NCBI GenBank assembly: GCA_003979345.1 | Contig: RYVZ01000001.1 | Span: forward strand, 141,469-205,468 | Length of the DNA stretch: 64,000 bases | Reading direction: 5' to 3' | Source: Lachnospiraceae bacterium | GTDB lineage: Bacteria > Bacillota > Clostridia > Lachnospirales > Lachnospiraceae | Shown here: one piece after another, positions 15,949 to 24,409 of the stretch | How positions within the stretch are numbered: the stretch's first letter is position 1 | Layout of the letters: each line of letters begins with the position of its first letter | Notes under the pieces: generated by a model | What the model saw: only the letters and a program-made list of their open reading frames with translations | What the model was told of the DNA's origin: nothing | The model's database searches: none | Program-made: the position numbers and the translations under genes

Positions 15949-16011
15949 CTAATCTGCTTTTTTATCGCCCCTGAATGCGGATGCGAATAACGCAAATAGA
16001 AATATACACAC
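15949..16011 (-). CDS. Leader peptide of the erm gene
   Basis: A 20-residue frame starting GTG at 16011, with AAAGGTGG five bases upstream: MCIFLFALFASAFRGDKKAD, stop TAG. It is followed at once by the attenuator hairpin at 15922-15944. Its hydrophobic start (M-C-I-F) resembles the ErmC leader (M-G-I-F), in which a macrolide-bound ribosome stalls. The arrangement fits drug-induced stalling that prevents terminator formation; this is inference from position, length and ribosome site, and no stalling motif is proven. Confidence 0.7.
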   Translation of the reverse strand: MCIFLFALFASAFRGDKKAD

Positions 16012-16038
16012 GTAAGCCACCTTTCTATTCTATATTGT

Positions 16039-16067
16039 TTTATATCATTGGTCTAAACATATCACAA
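16039..16067 (-). promoter_or_regulatory. Putative promoter of the erm leader transcript
   Basis: TTGTGA (16062-16067), 17-base spacer, TATAAA (16039-16044), about 27 bases before the leader-peptide start. An overlapping TTAGAC/TAGAAT pair is less likely because it would leave almost no room for the ribosome site. Confidence 0.55.
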
Positions 16068-16230
16068 GGAAATGCGGCTTGTCAAGAAAAACCTTGATAG
16101 GCTTCAAAGCATCTTCGTCACGGTTTTGTGCAAGTCTCATGAGTTCTTCTATCATCCCCCTTTCTATAGCTGCCGATCGGATTTAGAGAACAATTTCCAA
16201 TATGTCTTTCATTTAAGGTTGCAATCAGCA

Positions 16231-16410
16231 TCAGCGATTTATCTGAATCCAAACAATGATTGATAAATGATTGATAAAAGATACTTCCTGTTCAAAGGTC
16301 AGAGTGACTTCATCCGGTTCCCGAACCAGATATGGTGTTTCGATTGTTGTAGTTTTCAAATACTTTATCAGATCATCCGCGCCGCACCCATAAGCGGCAC
16401 ATAATTCTTT
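16231..16410 (-). pseudogene. GNAT acetyltransferase remnant
   Basis: A short frame between stops reads ...ADDLIKYLKTTTIETPYLVRE followed by PDEVTLTFEQEVSFIN and then stop. This matches the N-terminal beta1-alpha1 region of RimL/GNAT N-acetyltransferases (DAxxLIxYLKxxxxETPYLLREPxEVTLTxEQE). The acetyl-CoA binding half is absent and no start codon with a ribosome site is seen, so it is a decayed fragment. Confidence 0.6.
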
Positions 16411-16445
16411 TTATACGACGTATACTTTCTTTGGAGGCGGTCGTC

Positions 16446-16982
16446 ATGAAAACGCTAAAAACCAGTATGATCATCGGGGTGTTCTTTGTTCTGGTCACAG
16501 GAACGCTCGCACATTTTCTATATGACTGGAGCGGAGAAAATCCGATCGTTGGTCTTTTTACGCCAGTCAACGAGTCGATATGGGAGCATATGAAGCTTCT
16601 GTTTTTTCCGATGCTCCTCTACTCAGCCGTTCTAGTTCTGCGCTTCAAAGACAAGGAACCGTGCATGATGTGTTCCCTCTGCTTCGGGAGCCTGCTTGGA
16701 ACCTTTCTGATCCCGGTTTTATATTACACATATACCGCCGTCCTGCACCGGGATTTTTTTGTTTTGGATATCGCAACGTTTCTCATCAGCGCTGTCGCCG
16801 CATTTTACGCCGCATATCGGCTGACGCAGTCCTGCAGGCTTCAGTCGTATGCGACGCTGATCTATGCGCTTACGGCGGTTTTGTTTTTTTGCTTCATGCT
16901 GTTTACTTATGATCCTCCGTCGCTTGGTCTGTTCAATGATCCGGAGATACACACTTTTTCCCTGCATAGTGTGGAGATCTGA
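16446..16982 (+). CDS. DUF6512-like membrane protein
   Basis: A 178-residue protein with five hydrophobic segments. The start TLKTSMIIGVFFVLVTGTLAHFLYDW, then SGENPIVGLFTPVNESIWEHMKLLFFPML in parts, is the hallmark of the DUF6512 family of Firmicutes membrane proteins. Function is unknown. The ATG at 16446 has TTTGGAGG eight bases upstream; the earlier in-frame start overlaps that site. It is a single gene convergent with the alpha/beta hydrolase gene. Confidence 0.8.
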   Translation: MKTLKTSMIIGVFFVLVTGTLAHFLYDWSGENPIVGLFTPVNESIWEHMKLLFFPMLLYSAVLVLRFKDKEPCMMCSLCFGSLLGTFLIPVLYYTYTAVLHRDFFVLDIATFLISAVAAFYAAYRLTQSCRLQSYATLIYALTAVLFFCFMLFTYDPPSLGLFNDPEIHTFSLHSVEI

Positions 16983-17015
16983 GCAGTGATGTCTGCATGC
17001 CCCGCATATGCCGGC

Positions 17016-18092
17016 TTACTGACAATGTTCATCATAGAAACCAACAAAGTCCTCGAACAACTCCAAATCCAATGAATCACACCACTTTTCCCTGTCAAGG
17101 TTTTGGCATATATAATCGGCTTTATCCTCCGCAAACCGTTCCTTGTTTTCCGCAGAATCATAGTCGTAGTCAAGCGTTTTCAGCCAGTCATCAAATTCTG
17201 CCTCAAACTCATTACGATAAGTGCCATCATTAAAATAATTATGCCCTCTATTATCAAGAGGAACGAAGCAAAAGCGTGGATCATCCTTGTACTTTTCATA
17301 ATAAATCTCATAGCCGTATTCAACCGGAACAACTTCATCATCAAAGCTATGCACGATCATAACAGCAGCATCGCTTTTTGAAAAGCCGTCCATCGCTGTA
17401 TTGGAAGCGTATCTGCCATATTGAATCCTCTCATGCAGCTTTACAAACGGCAGCATCAGATAGATGCCATTCCCTATCTGCTTTTTTCCCTCTGATACAA
17501 ACAAATCCGGCGAAGCATTAAAACCCGAACAAGCTATCACTGCTTTTACTTCGGGGTGGTATGTAAGTACGCTGCAAACACTGTAACCGCCCCAGCTATG
17601 ACCAAATAAAACGATTGGCAGACTTGGGAAATATCCGCTTTCTTCCACAAACGTGATCGCATAGTCAAGGTCTATTACCCCCTGTGGAAGTCCTCCGACT
17701 CCTTCCCCCTCGCTTTCATCATTTCCCGTAGCGTCATAGGCAAAAACATAGTATCCATGACTGGCAAAATAACTCACGCAATCCATATAAGAATTATGCC
17801 CTCCTCCGCCAAAGCCATGTGCCATTACAACGATGCCTCGCTGGTTCTCTCCCGAACGATACAGATATCCCGCCAGTTTCTGCCCCTTATTGGATTGAAA
17901 CTCATATTTCGTGCGCTGCAATCCGTCAAAATCATCAACATACAGCATAAGCGGCTCATAGCTCTCAAATCGCTGGTTAAAATTCTCATGATATACCATT
18001 ACGGTTAATGCCCAGTCTCCGGCAATGAGTAGTATCGCCAAGACAGATAATACAATGATGAGAACCTTTTTCTTTTTAGATTTTTGTTTCAC
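17016..18092 (-). CDS. Membrane-anchored alpha/beta hydrolase
   Basis: A 358-residue hydrolase. A basic N terminus and one hydrophobic helix (VLIIVLSVLAILLIAGDWALTVMVY) anchor it, with the catalytic domain outside. The fold is marked by GIVVMAHGFGGGGHNSY, YYVFAYDATGNDESEG, the nucleophile elbow VLFGHSWGGYS (Ser about residue 168), MIVHSFDDEVVP (Asp) and DNRGHNYF (His). This matches the family annotated as alpha/beta hydrolase or dienelactone-hydrolase-like. Substrate unknown. The gene stands alone. Confidence 0.88.
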   Translation of the reverse strand: MKQKSKKKKVLIIVLSVLAILLIAGDWALTVMVYHENFNQRFESYEPLMLYVDDFDGLQRTKYEFQSNKGQKLAGYLYRSGENQRGIVVMAHGFGGGGHNSYMDCVSYFASHGYYVFAYDATGNDESEGEGVGGLPQGVIDLDYAITFVEESGYFPSLPIVLFGHSWGGYSVCSVLTYHPEVKAVIACSGFNASPDLFVSEGKKQIGNGIYLMLPFVKLHERIQYGRYASNTAMDGFSKSDAAVMIVHSFDDEVVPVEYGYEIYYEKYKDDPRFCFVPLDNRGHNYFNDGTYRNEFEAEFDDWLKTLDYDYDSAENKERFAEDKADYICQNLDREKWCDSLDLELFEDFVGFYDEHCQ

Positions 18093-18250
18093 GTTCTTCC
18101 CCTTTCGACTGGTTATTAGTCAGAATAACTGATTTATTCATTCCAAAAAGCTTTCTAAACAGTATAGCACAAAAAATACGGTAATTTTGAACTTATTGAA
18201 CTGCCCTCCAAAAAAAACGCAGCATCCTGACAACTATGCTAATAACTTCT

Positions 18251-19096
18251 TTACAATTTTACCTTCAATCCGTCATACGCAAAATGTATGGAATCCAATC
18301 CTTTCTCCAATCCTTTATAATCATCATATGATTTCCCCCAGTCTTCCTCCAAATGTGTGATGATCACTTCTTGGATCCCATACTGTCTGCGTATCGCATC
18401 AACTTCATCTAAAGTAAACAGTTCTTTTCGCAGCGGGTTATCTTCATCTAATATGAAACCATCTTTCAATACATCCCCCACAATGGTATTCCCAATGATC
18501 AAAACATCTGCACCCTGAAATTTTTCTGACTCCGGGAACGGCTTCACATCACATGGCGCATAAATGATTTTTTTGCCGCTCGATGAAATGATGAATATTG
18601 CCACGTGCTCCTGCTCGTCTGCCGGAATCAGTTCGATCAAAATATGATCCTTTTCAAATACACGAATTTCTTTTGTATATACAAGACCCTTTGCCTCATA
18701 ATATTCAATGGCTGAGCCATACCTTGTACCCTGCTTTTTGATATCCTGAAGAACGGCGGGCAAAGAAGCAATTTCTATCGGATCATCCGTTTTCTTTCCC
18801 AGCGAACCGGCAAGCCAGTCCATTTTCAATTGCTCTATCACACGCATTCCCATTGTATGATCGGGATCGCAATGACTATACAAAATATGCTCCACTTTCT
18901 GTATTCCGGCATGATTTAGGGAAGCATTGATATCCTCAGGCGTATCGATCAATACGTTCACATCTTCAACAAACAGGCTGCAGCCCGTTCTTGCATAAGG
19001 AAATCCTTTCTGCCTCGCTTCCGTGCATACACGACAATTGCAGCATGCCCTGGGCGTGCTGACACAGCCCCCCGAACCAAGTATGATTACATTCAT
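18251..19096 (-). CDS. MBL-fold metallohydrolase (PhnP/PqqB-like)
   Basis: A 281-residue metallo-beta-lactamase-fold hydrolase. It begins NVIILGSGGCVSTPRACCNCRVCTEA, where the Cys cluster resembles the structural zinc site of PhnP-type phosphodiesterases. The active-site motif is SHCDPDHTMGM (canonical HxHxDH altered to HCDPDH), with later ligands in YAPCDVKPF and ITHLEEDWG. PhnP hydrolyses cyclic ribose phosphodiesters in phosphonate breakdown, but no phn genes are near, so the substrate is open. Its ATG overlaps the GNAT stop by four bases, so the two are co-translated. Confidence 0.85.
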   Translation of the reverse strand: MNVIILGSGGCVSTPRACCNCRVCTEARQKGFPYARTGCSLFVEDVNVLIDTPEDINASLNHAGIQKVEHILYSHCDPDHTMGMRVIEQLKMDWLAGSLGKKTDDPIEIASLPAVLQDIKKQGTRYGSAIEYYEAKGLVYTKEIRVFEKDHILIELIPADEQEHVAIFIISSSGKKIIYAPCDVKPFPESEKFQGADVLIIGNTIVGDVLKDGFILDEDNPLRKELFTLDEVDAIRRQYGIQEVIITHLEEDWGKSYDDYKGLEKGLDSIHFAYDGLKVKL

Positions 19097-19578
19097 TTTC
19101 TGCCTGCCTCCTTTTTTTCATAAAATGTTAATGTAAGTCTTTCGTTAATGACCTGTGTTCTGCCAGTCTGCCGGTACCCCATTTTTTCATATAAATGACA
19201 GTTTTTCGGTTCCTGCAAAATCGTGTCCAATTCCCAGTTTCCGCTCCCATGCATTTCTTCGCACAGCCGGATCGCTTTCTGCGCAATGCCTTTCCCTTGA
19301 AATTCCGGCAATATAAATATTGGGGAAATTCTCTTGTTTTTTCCTGTTTCTTTTCTGTCAACGACACGGACAGCCCCGGCTTTCTGTTGTCCGATGCAGA
19401 TAAAATAATAAAATGTAAAGTCCTGTTTCAAACGAGCTTCTACTTTTTCCACACCTTCGTTTCCGGGATTTGTATCAAAATCCTGATATTTCTCTAACAA
19501 CTCTTTGAAAGCTTCTGCCTGCATGGCGTGCAGTTCTTTTGCGTCGCCGATATCCGCCCTTGATAACGTTACTTCCAT
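19093..19578 (-). CDS. GNAT family N-acetyltransferase
   Basis: A 161-residue acetyltransferase. MEVTLSRADIGDAKELHAMQAEAF gives the first strand and helix; GAVRVVDRKETGKNKRISPIFILPEFQGKGIAQKAI contains the acetyl-CoA loop (Q-x-x-G-x-A type), and NCHLYEKMGYRQTGRT is the C-terminal beta-bulge region. The start at 19578 has GGAGG five bases upstream; upstream in-frame ATGs lack a site. It is the first gene of a two-gene operon with the MBL hydrolase. Acceptor unknown. Confidence 0.9.
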   Translation of the reverse strand: MEVTLSRADIGDAKELHAMQAEAFKELLEKYQDFDTNPGNEGVEKVEARLKQDFTFYYFICIGQQKAGAVRVVDRKETGKNKRISPIFILPEFQGKGIAQKAIRLCEEMHGSGNWELDTILQEPKNCHLYEKMGYRQTGRTQVINERLTLTFYEKKEAGRK

Positions 19579-20084
19579 ATACACCTCCATGTAAATCGAA
19601 ACCATTTCTTTGTGAAATCTTTTCTTTATGAAATCCCTTATTTATAAACCCGCTCACATTTATCCTGAAAGCGAAAATCTTTTGTTCAAAAAATCAAAGA
19701 CTTTCAGCAAAAAAAATACACCAAACATATCATATGTCCAGTGCACTTTCAAAACGGTCGGCTATACAAACATTTTATAAGATTATGACTTACACCTACC
19801 GATTTCTATGCACAGACATATCAGACCTACCCGCGTAACTGTGCATCCGGTCGAAACACAATTACCTCTCAGTACGTCTATAATACATGTACACATTGAT
19901 CATTGTAAAATGTAAGCTCTGCATCTCTATGCTCTCCTAAATTTTTTAATAATCTACCACGACTTTGTTTCTATGTCAAGAAGTATTTCGGAAAAAAGCA
20001 CGATACAAAGTTTATCATGAATGTCATATTCAGCCGGACTGCCTGCTGATTTATTTGATGAATAATCTGTTATAGATGCGAAAC
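19579..20084. other. AT-rich intergenic region
   Basis: About 500 bases with no supportable gene. A weak hairpin GAAAG...CTTTC (about 19668-19708) is present. Short frames here have no ribosome sites. Confidence 0.6.
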
Positions 20085-20120
20085 AAAAAAAAACCTCATC
20101 CAACATAAGGTTTCTTTTTT
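20085..20120. terminator. Terminator next to tRNA remnant
   Basis: AAACCT / AGGTTT stem with an 11-base loop, flanked by long A and T tracts on both sides. On the minus strand it follows the tRNA-like remnant at 20124-20165. Confidence 0.75.
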
Positions 20121-20123
20121 CAT

Positions 20124-20165
20124 ACTGCGGAAGATGGGACGATTGAACGGGCTCAAGTCCCATTT
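20124..20165 (-). pseudogene. Remnant of a tRNA-Leu 3' end
   Basis: The 17 bases ACTGCGGAAGATGGGAC (20124-20140) repeat exactly the 3' end of the intact tRNA-Leu (20238-20254), 114 bases away. After that the two sequences differ: a T-loop-like TTCAATC is still visible on the minus strand, but the stems no longer pair. It is followed by its own terminator. It may be a decayed tandem tRNA or a scar of tRNA-targeted integration. Confidence 0.55.
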
Positions 20166-20187
20166 CACGTATTTGTAACATTCAATG

Positions 20188-20235
20188 CAAAAAACGGCGC
20201 AAAACCTGAACTGTTAAAGTTCGATTTTACGCCGT
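20188..20235 (-). terminator. Terminator of the tRNA-Leu pair
   Basis: ACGGCG / CGCCGT arms, extended by an AAAA/TTTT pairing after one mismatch, followed by TTTTTT on the minus strand; five bases after the tRNA-Leu(UAA) 3' end. Confidence 0.8.
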
Positions 20236-20239
20236 AAAC

Positions 20240-20323
20240 TGCGGAAGATGGGACTTGAACCCACACGATATTGCTATCACAAGATCCTTAGTCTTGCTCG
20301 TCTGCCAGTTCCGACACTTCCGC
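20240..20323 (-). tRNA. tRNA-Leu (anticodon UAA)
   Basis: An 84-base class II tRNA. Acceptor arms GCGGAAG / CTTCCGC with discriminator A, D arm with GGCAGAC, anticodon stem CAAGA/TCTTG around loop CTAAGGA (anticodon TAA), a long variable arm and a T arm GGGTTCAAGTCCC. No CCA is encoded. It lies three bases after the upstream tRNA-Leu(CAG). Confidence 0.95.
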
Positions 20324-20326
20324 CTA

Positions 20327-20410
20327 TGCAGGAAAAGGGACTTGAACCCTCACTGTATTGCTACAACAGGCACCTGAAGCCTGCGCGTCTGCCAATTCCG
20401 CCATTCCTGC
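20327..20410 (-). tRNA. tRNA-Leu (anticodon CAG)
   Basis: An 84-base class II tRNA. Acceptor arms GCAGGAA / TTCCTGC plus A, anticodon stem CAGGC/GCCTG around loop TTCAGGT (anticodon CAG), long variable arm, T arm GGGTTCAAGTCCC. First gene of a two-tRNA transcript. Confidence 0.95.
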
Positions 20411-20421
20411 GCGCAACCATT

Positions 20422-20450
20422 ATCTTACCCGTTTTTGGATCAGTTGTCAA
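20422..20450 (-). promoter_or_regulatory. tRNA-Leu promoter
   Basis: TTGACA (20445-20450), 17-base spacer, TAAGAT (20422-20427), 11 bases before the tRNA 5' end. Upstream (about 20460-20502) there are tandem copies of an ATAACTTTT unit that may act as an UP element. Confidence 0.85.
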
Positions 20451-20519
20451 TAAATTTTTTCCAACTTTTTATAACTTTTCATAACTTTTTATAACTTTTC
20501 ATTTTTCTGGTGATCATTC

Positions 20520-20562
20520 TCAAAGACTCTCCCACCGTTCCACGGGCAGGAAAGTCTTTGAT
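20520..20562 (-). terminator. Hairpin after the ABC exporter genes
   Basis: TCAAAGACT / AGTCTTTGA arms, the second with one extra base before it, around a GC-rich loop, 25 bases after the stop codon at 20587. It lacks a strong T tract, so termination is likely but not certain. Confidence 0.55.
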
Positions 20563-20586
20563 TTCATGATTCGATTCCCGCCATCG

Positions 20587-22470
20587 TCAGGAGCAGAGCT
20601 GCTGTTTATTGTACTGTAACGTATAAAGATCATAATACCGCCCTTTTAAGTGCAAAAGCTGCTGATGATTCCCCTGCTCCACGATCTCTCCATGGGACAG
20701 CAGAATAATATTGTCCGCATGCTGTATCGTCGAAAGCCGGTGCGCGACGATCAGCATCGTTCCGATATTCTTCATCTTTTCCAAACTATCCTGAATCAAC
20801 AATTCCGTCTCCGTATCGATGTTTGCAGTAGCCTCGTCCAGAATCATGACTGCAGGTTTGTGGACGATGGTGCGTGCAAACGAAAGCAGCTGCCTCTGTC
20901 CTGCCGAAAAATTATTACCCCTCTCCCGTACGACTTCATCCAGCCCGTTTTCCAGCTTGCTGATAAAGGCATCCGCATTCACATAACGGCATGCCTCCCA
21001 TACCTGCTCATCCGTTATCCCTTCCTTGCGCAGCAGAATATTGCTCCGTATGTCACCAGAGAATAAGAACACGTCCTGAAGCATCTGGCCAAAATGCCGC
21101 CTGAGTGATGAGATCTTGATTTTCCGGATATCGGTTCCGTCAATCAGGATCTGCCCTTTCTGAATATCATAATTGCGGCAGATAAGGCTTAAGATCGTTG
21201 TTTTTCCGGAACCGGTCGCTCCGACAAACGCAACCGTTTGTCTGGGTTCCACATGAAAGCTGACACCCTTTAGCACCCATTCACCGGGTTTATAGCAAAA
21301 CCAGACATCGCGGAATTCTATTTCACCGCGAAGCTCCTGCATCTCCACCGCATCAGGTTCATCCACCACTTCCGGAACCATATCTAAGATCGTAAATATC
21401 TTTTCCGCCGCGGCAAAGGAACGCTGCAGCATATCAAACTGCTCCGCCAGCGTCTGGATCGGATTGAAAAACCGTGAAATATACATATAAAAAGATACCA
21501 TGATGCTGCTGTCGATCACCTGTCCGAAGTACTGAATATCCTTGATATATCCCTTGGCGCCGAAATAAAACAGGCACAGGTTCGAAGAAATATAGATCAT
21601 ATAAACCATGGGCTGAAAAATGCCGAAAACAAACATCCGGTTGAGCTTTGCCCTCTGCAGCTTCCTGCTGCGGGTTAAAAAATCATTCAGCTTCTGTTCC
21701 TCCCGGTTGAAGATCTGCGTGATCTTCATTCCGGACAAATTTTCGGACAGATACGTATTGATATCCGTGGTCGCGTTGTTGACCTGACGGTGCACCCGCC
21801 TTGAAAATTTCCGGAAGATCACCGTAAACAGCACCACAAACGGGACAAAACACAATACCATCAGGGTCAGTGCATAGTTCAGCATCAGCATCGCCCCAAG
21901 CACACCCACGATTACCATGGAATTCTTCACTAATGTCACCAGAATATTCGTAAACATATAAGAGATCGCATTCGGGTCATTGACTGCTCTGGTCACCAGC
22001 TTGCCTACCGGAATATTGTTCAACTGCTCGTGACTGAGTTTTTCAATATGCGTAAACACATCCAAACGGATCTTGGAAAGAATCTTCTGTCCCGTTTTTT
22101 GCAAGATCATTGCCTGCAGATACGTACATATGAGCGAGACGATCAAAATCCCCGCATATACCCCGACCATGATATAGAGCTGTGAAAGCTCAAAATCGTT
22201 TTTGATCAGCCCCTGAATCTTCCCCACGATCAGAGGCGATGCCAGATCGTACACGATGGAAAGGATCATAATGAAAAATACCAGGATAAAACTCTTCCAA
22301 TAAGGTTTCGCATAGCGCAAAAGCCGCCTGACAATCTCCCCGTCAGGCATATTCCGGTCCAGTTCAGGATCTTCCTTTACCTTTCGCAGCGCATAATATG
22401 CCAAGAGGAACACGACCGTAAATACACCGATGATACCACCCACGATCCATACCGGTAAATACTCATTCAT
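20587..22470 (-). CDS. ABC exporter half-transporter (second subunit)
   Basis: A 627-residue ABC exporter protein: six membrane helices in the first 340 residues (starting LPVWIVGGIIGVFTVVFLLAYY, an extra N-terminal helix), then the nucleotide-binding domain with Walker A GATGSGKTT, a Q loop at MLQDVFLFSGD, signature FSAGQRQLLSFART, Walker B VMILDEATANID and the H loop VAHRLSTI. The start at 22470 overlaps the stop of the preceding ABC gene by eight bases (the frame continues to 22623 inside that gene, which is not a real start). Together they form a heterodimeric multidrug or lipid-type exporter; this subunit has the canonical catalytic Glu. Substrate unknown. Confidence 0.92.
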   Translation of the reverse strand: MNEYLPVWIVGGIIGVFTVVFLLAYYALRKVKEDPELDRNMPDGEIVRRLLRYAKPYWKSFILVFFIMILSIVYDLASPLIVGKIQGLIKNDFELSQLYIMVGVYAGILIVSLICTYLQAMILQKTGQKILSKIRLDVFTHIEKLSHEQLNNIPVGKLVTRAVNDPNAISYMFTNILVTLVKNSMVIVGVLGAMLMLNYALTLMVLCFVPFVVLFTVIFRKFSRRVHRQVNNATTDINTYLSENLSGMKITQIFNREEQKLNDFLTRSRKLQRAKLNRMFVFGIFQPMVYMIYISSNLCLFYFGAKGYIKDIQYFGQVIDSSIMVSFYMYISRFFNPIQTLAEQFDMLQRSFAAAEKIFTILDMVPEVVDEPDAVEMQELRGEIEFRDVWFCYKPGEWVLKGVSFHVEPRQTVAFVGATGSGKTTILSLICRNYDIQKGQILIDGTDIRKIKISSLRRHFGQMLQDVFLFSGDIRSNILLRKEGITDEQVWEACRYVNADAFISKLENGLDEVVRERGNNFSAGQRQLLSFARTIVHKPAVMILDEATANIDTETELLIQDSLEKMKNIGTMLIVAHRLSTIQHADNIILLSHGEIVEQGNHQQLLHLKGRYYDLYTLQYNKQQLCS

Positions 22471-24244
22471 TGCAGGCATCTCCTTCCTCTTCCAATTTCT
22501 GAAGTTCCACCATCTTCCGGTACTCCGGACAGTCCGCATACAGTTTCTCGTGGGAGCCTGCTGCCAGCAGCTTCCCGTCTTCCAGAAACAGAATCTGATC
22601 CATTTTTTCGATCGTCGAGACACGGTGCGCGATCAGGATTGTCGTTTTTCCCTGACGCGATGCTCTGAGATTTTCGAGGATCGCCGCTTCTGTTTTCGTA
22701 TCCACGGCCGACACGGAGTCATCCAGGATCAGGATCGGCGCGTCCTTCATCAACGCCCTTGCAATCGAGATTCTCTGTTTCTGACCGCCGGAAACCGTGA
22801 CGCCCCGCTCTCCCAGCATCGTGTCATATCCACGCTGGAATTCTTTTATATTGTCATCCACGTCGGCAAGCTTTGCCGCATTCCTGGCGGCTTCCTTATC
22901 ATATGTCTCCATGCCAAAAGCAATATTGCGCTCAATCGTATCGGAAAACAAAAAATTATCCTGCGGCACATAGGCACAATTTTCCCGCAAATCGCGGATC
23001 TTCACATCGTTGACATCATTGCCGTCAACGAACAATGTTCCGTCTGCAACCCCGTAAGTGCGTAGGATCAGGTCAACCAGTGTCGTCTTGCCGGAGCCTG
23101 TTTTTCCGACCAGCCCCACGTTCTCACCTGCCCTGATCTGAAAAGATACATTTTTCAGCGCATCATACTCGCCGTCCGGATAGCGGAATGTCAGATTTCG
23201 AAACTCAATATCGCCCCTGACATCTTTCAGTTCCCGCACGCCTTCCCTGTCCGTAACATCTATCCCGGCATCCAGCAGTTCACTTAGACGTTCTAAGGAC
23301 GCTTTTCCCCGCGAAGTCATATCGATCAGTTCGGAAACCGCCATGATCGGCCATATGACCGCATTAAAATAGCCGATAAATTCCACAAGCTGACCGGCAT
23401 TAAACCGGTTCCTATACACCAGATATCCGCCATACCCCAAAATCACGCAGACAACACTCTCCACAAACAGCATGACCATCACCCGCAGCAGGACGGAAGA
23501 CTTGGTATGATCGATATTGGCGTCCTCATTTTCCTCATTCAGCTTTCGAAACGCCATCAGCTCCTTTGCTTCTTTGACAAAAGCTTTGATGACTGCAATG
23601 CCGGAAAAACTCTCCTGGGAAAAATCAGAAAGTTTGGAAAATGCCTCCTGACGGATATCCCATTTTTTCATCATCTGTCGCCCGATCACCGTTGCTGCCG
23701 CCAACAGAAACGCCATCGGAATCAAAGAAAGCAATGTGAGCGCCGAATCCATCTGCCACATCTTCAGCACCGCCAAAACGCCTAAAAGCAGCGCGTCAAA
23801 AAACATCATGACACCCCAGCCGAAGCATTCCTGTACAGTGTCCAAGTCGTTCGTGAACAGGCTCATCAGATTTCCGACCTTGTTGACCTGATAGTACTCC
23901 CTGCTTAATTCTCTGGCATGGTCAAACATGCGGTTGCGCAGATCTGCCTCTAAACGTACCGCCGCTCCAAAAAAACATACACGCCACAAAAAACGGCCAA
24001 ATACCATTGCAAGGATAATACCAACCATCGGCATACAAATTTTATCCAATAGAAAATCCATCGTAAATTCCGAGCGACTGCCTTCCACGACAACGCTGCC
24101 GCTGTTCATGCCGTTGATCACCATACGATACAGTTTCGGAATCTCCAGCTGCAAAACATCCACGATGATCAATGATACCAGTCCTAAAATCAGCCAGCCG
24201 GCATATTTCATATAGTATCTGTTGATATGTTTCCCGAATATCAT
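22463..24244 (-). CDS. ABC exporter half-transporter (first subunit)
   Basis: A 593-residue ABC exporter: six helices (YAGWLILGLVSLIIVDVLQL to the segment near 285), then the ATPase domain with Walker A GKTGSGKTTLVDL, Q loop VPQDNFLFSD, signature VSGGQKQRISIARAL, Walker B PILILDDSVSAVD and H loop IAHRVSTI. The residue after Walker B is Asp instead of Glu (LDDS), the usual sign of the degenerate nucleotide site in heterodimeric exporters. The ATG at 24244 is preferred to a GTG at 24262. First gene of the pair. Confidence 0.92.
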   Translation of the reverse strand: MIFGKHINRYYMKYAGWLILGLVSLIIVDVLQLEIPKLYRMVINGMNSGSVVVEGSRSEFTMDFLLDKICMPMVGIILAMVFGRFLWRVCFFGAAVRLEADLRNRMFDHARELSREYYQVNKVGNLMSLFTNDLDTVQECFGWGVMMFFDALLLGVLAVLKMWQMDSALTLLSLIPMAFLLAAATVIGRQMMKKWDIRQEAFSKLSDFSQESFSGIAVIKAFVKEAKELMAFRKLNEENEDANIDHTKSSVLLRVMVMLFVESVVCVILGYGGYLVYRNRFNAGQLVEFIGYFNAVIWPIMAVSELIDMTSRGKASLERLSELLDAGIDVTDREGVRELKDVRGDIEFRNLTFRYPDGEYDALKNVSFQIRAGENVGLVGKTGSGKTTLVDLILRTYGVADGTLFVDGNDVNDVKIRDLRENCAYVPQDNFLFSDTIERNIAFGMETYDKEAARNAAKLADVDDNIKEFQRGYDTMLGERGVTVSGGQKQRISIARALMKDAPILILDDSVSAVDTKTEAAILENLRASRQGKTTILIAHRVSTIEKMDQILFLEDGKLLAAGSHEKLYADCPEYRKMVELQKLEEEGDACNE

Positions 24245-24409
24245 ATTGTTTCCCTTTCCCACAGCACAATCTGCTTCTTATGAAACAAAAGCGCCTCGCA
24301 TCAACCGGCCTTACGCGACCTTTCCCGTTTTTTACATTACTATCCGCCATTATACCTTTCTTTATCATAAAAGGCAAATCGTACCTTTATCCGCGGTCAG
24401 TCGTCGTGG

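Noticed and set aside
16072..16263. 63-residue plus-strand frame upstream of the membrane protein
   Set aside because: No ribosome site, no recognisable domain, and it overlaps the acetyltransferase remnant on the other strand.
20460..20502. Tandem ATAACTTTT repeats as a possible CRISPR or iteron array
   Set aside because: Units are only about 10 bases, with no spacers and no cas or rep genes; more likely an AT-rich UP element before the tRNA promoter.
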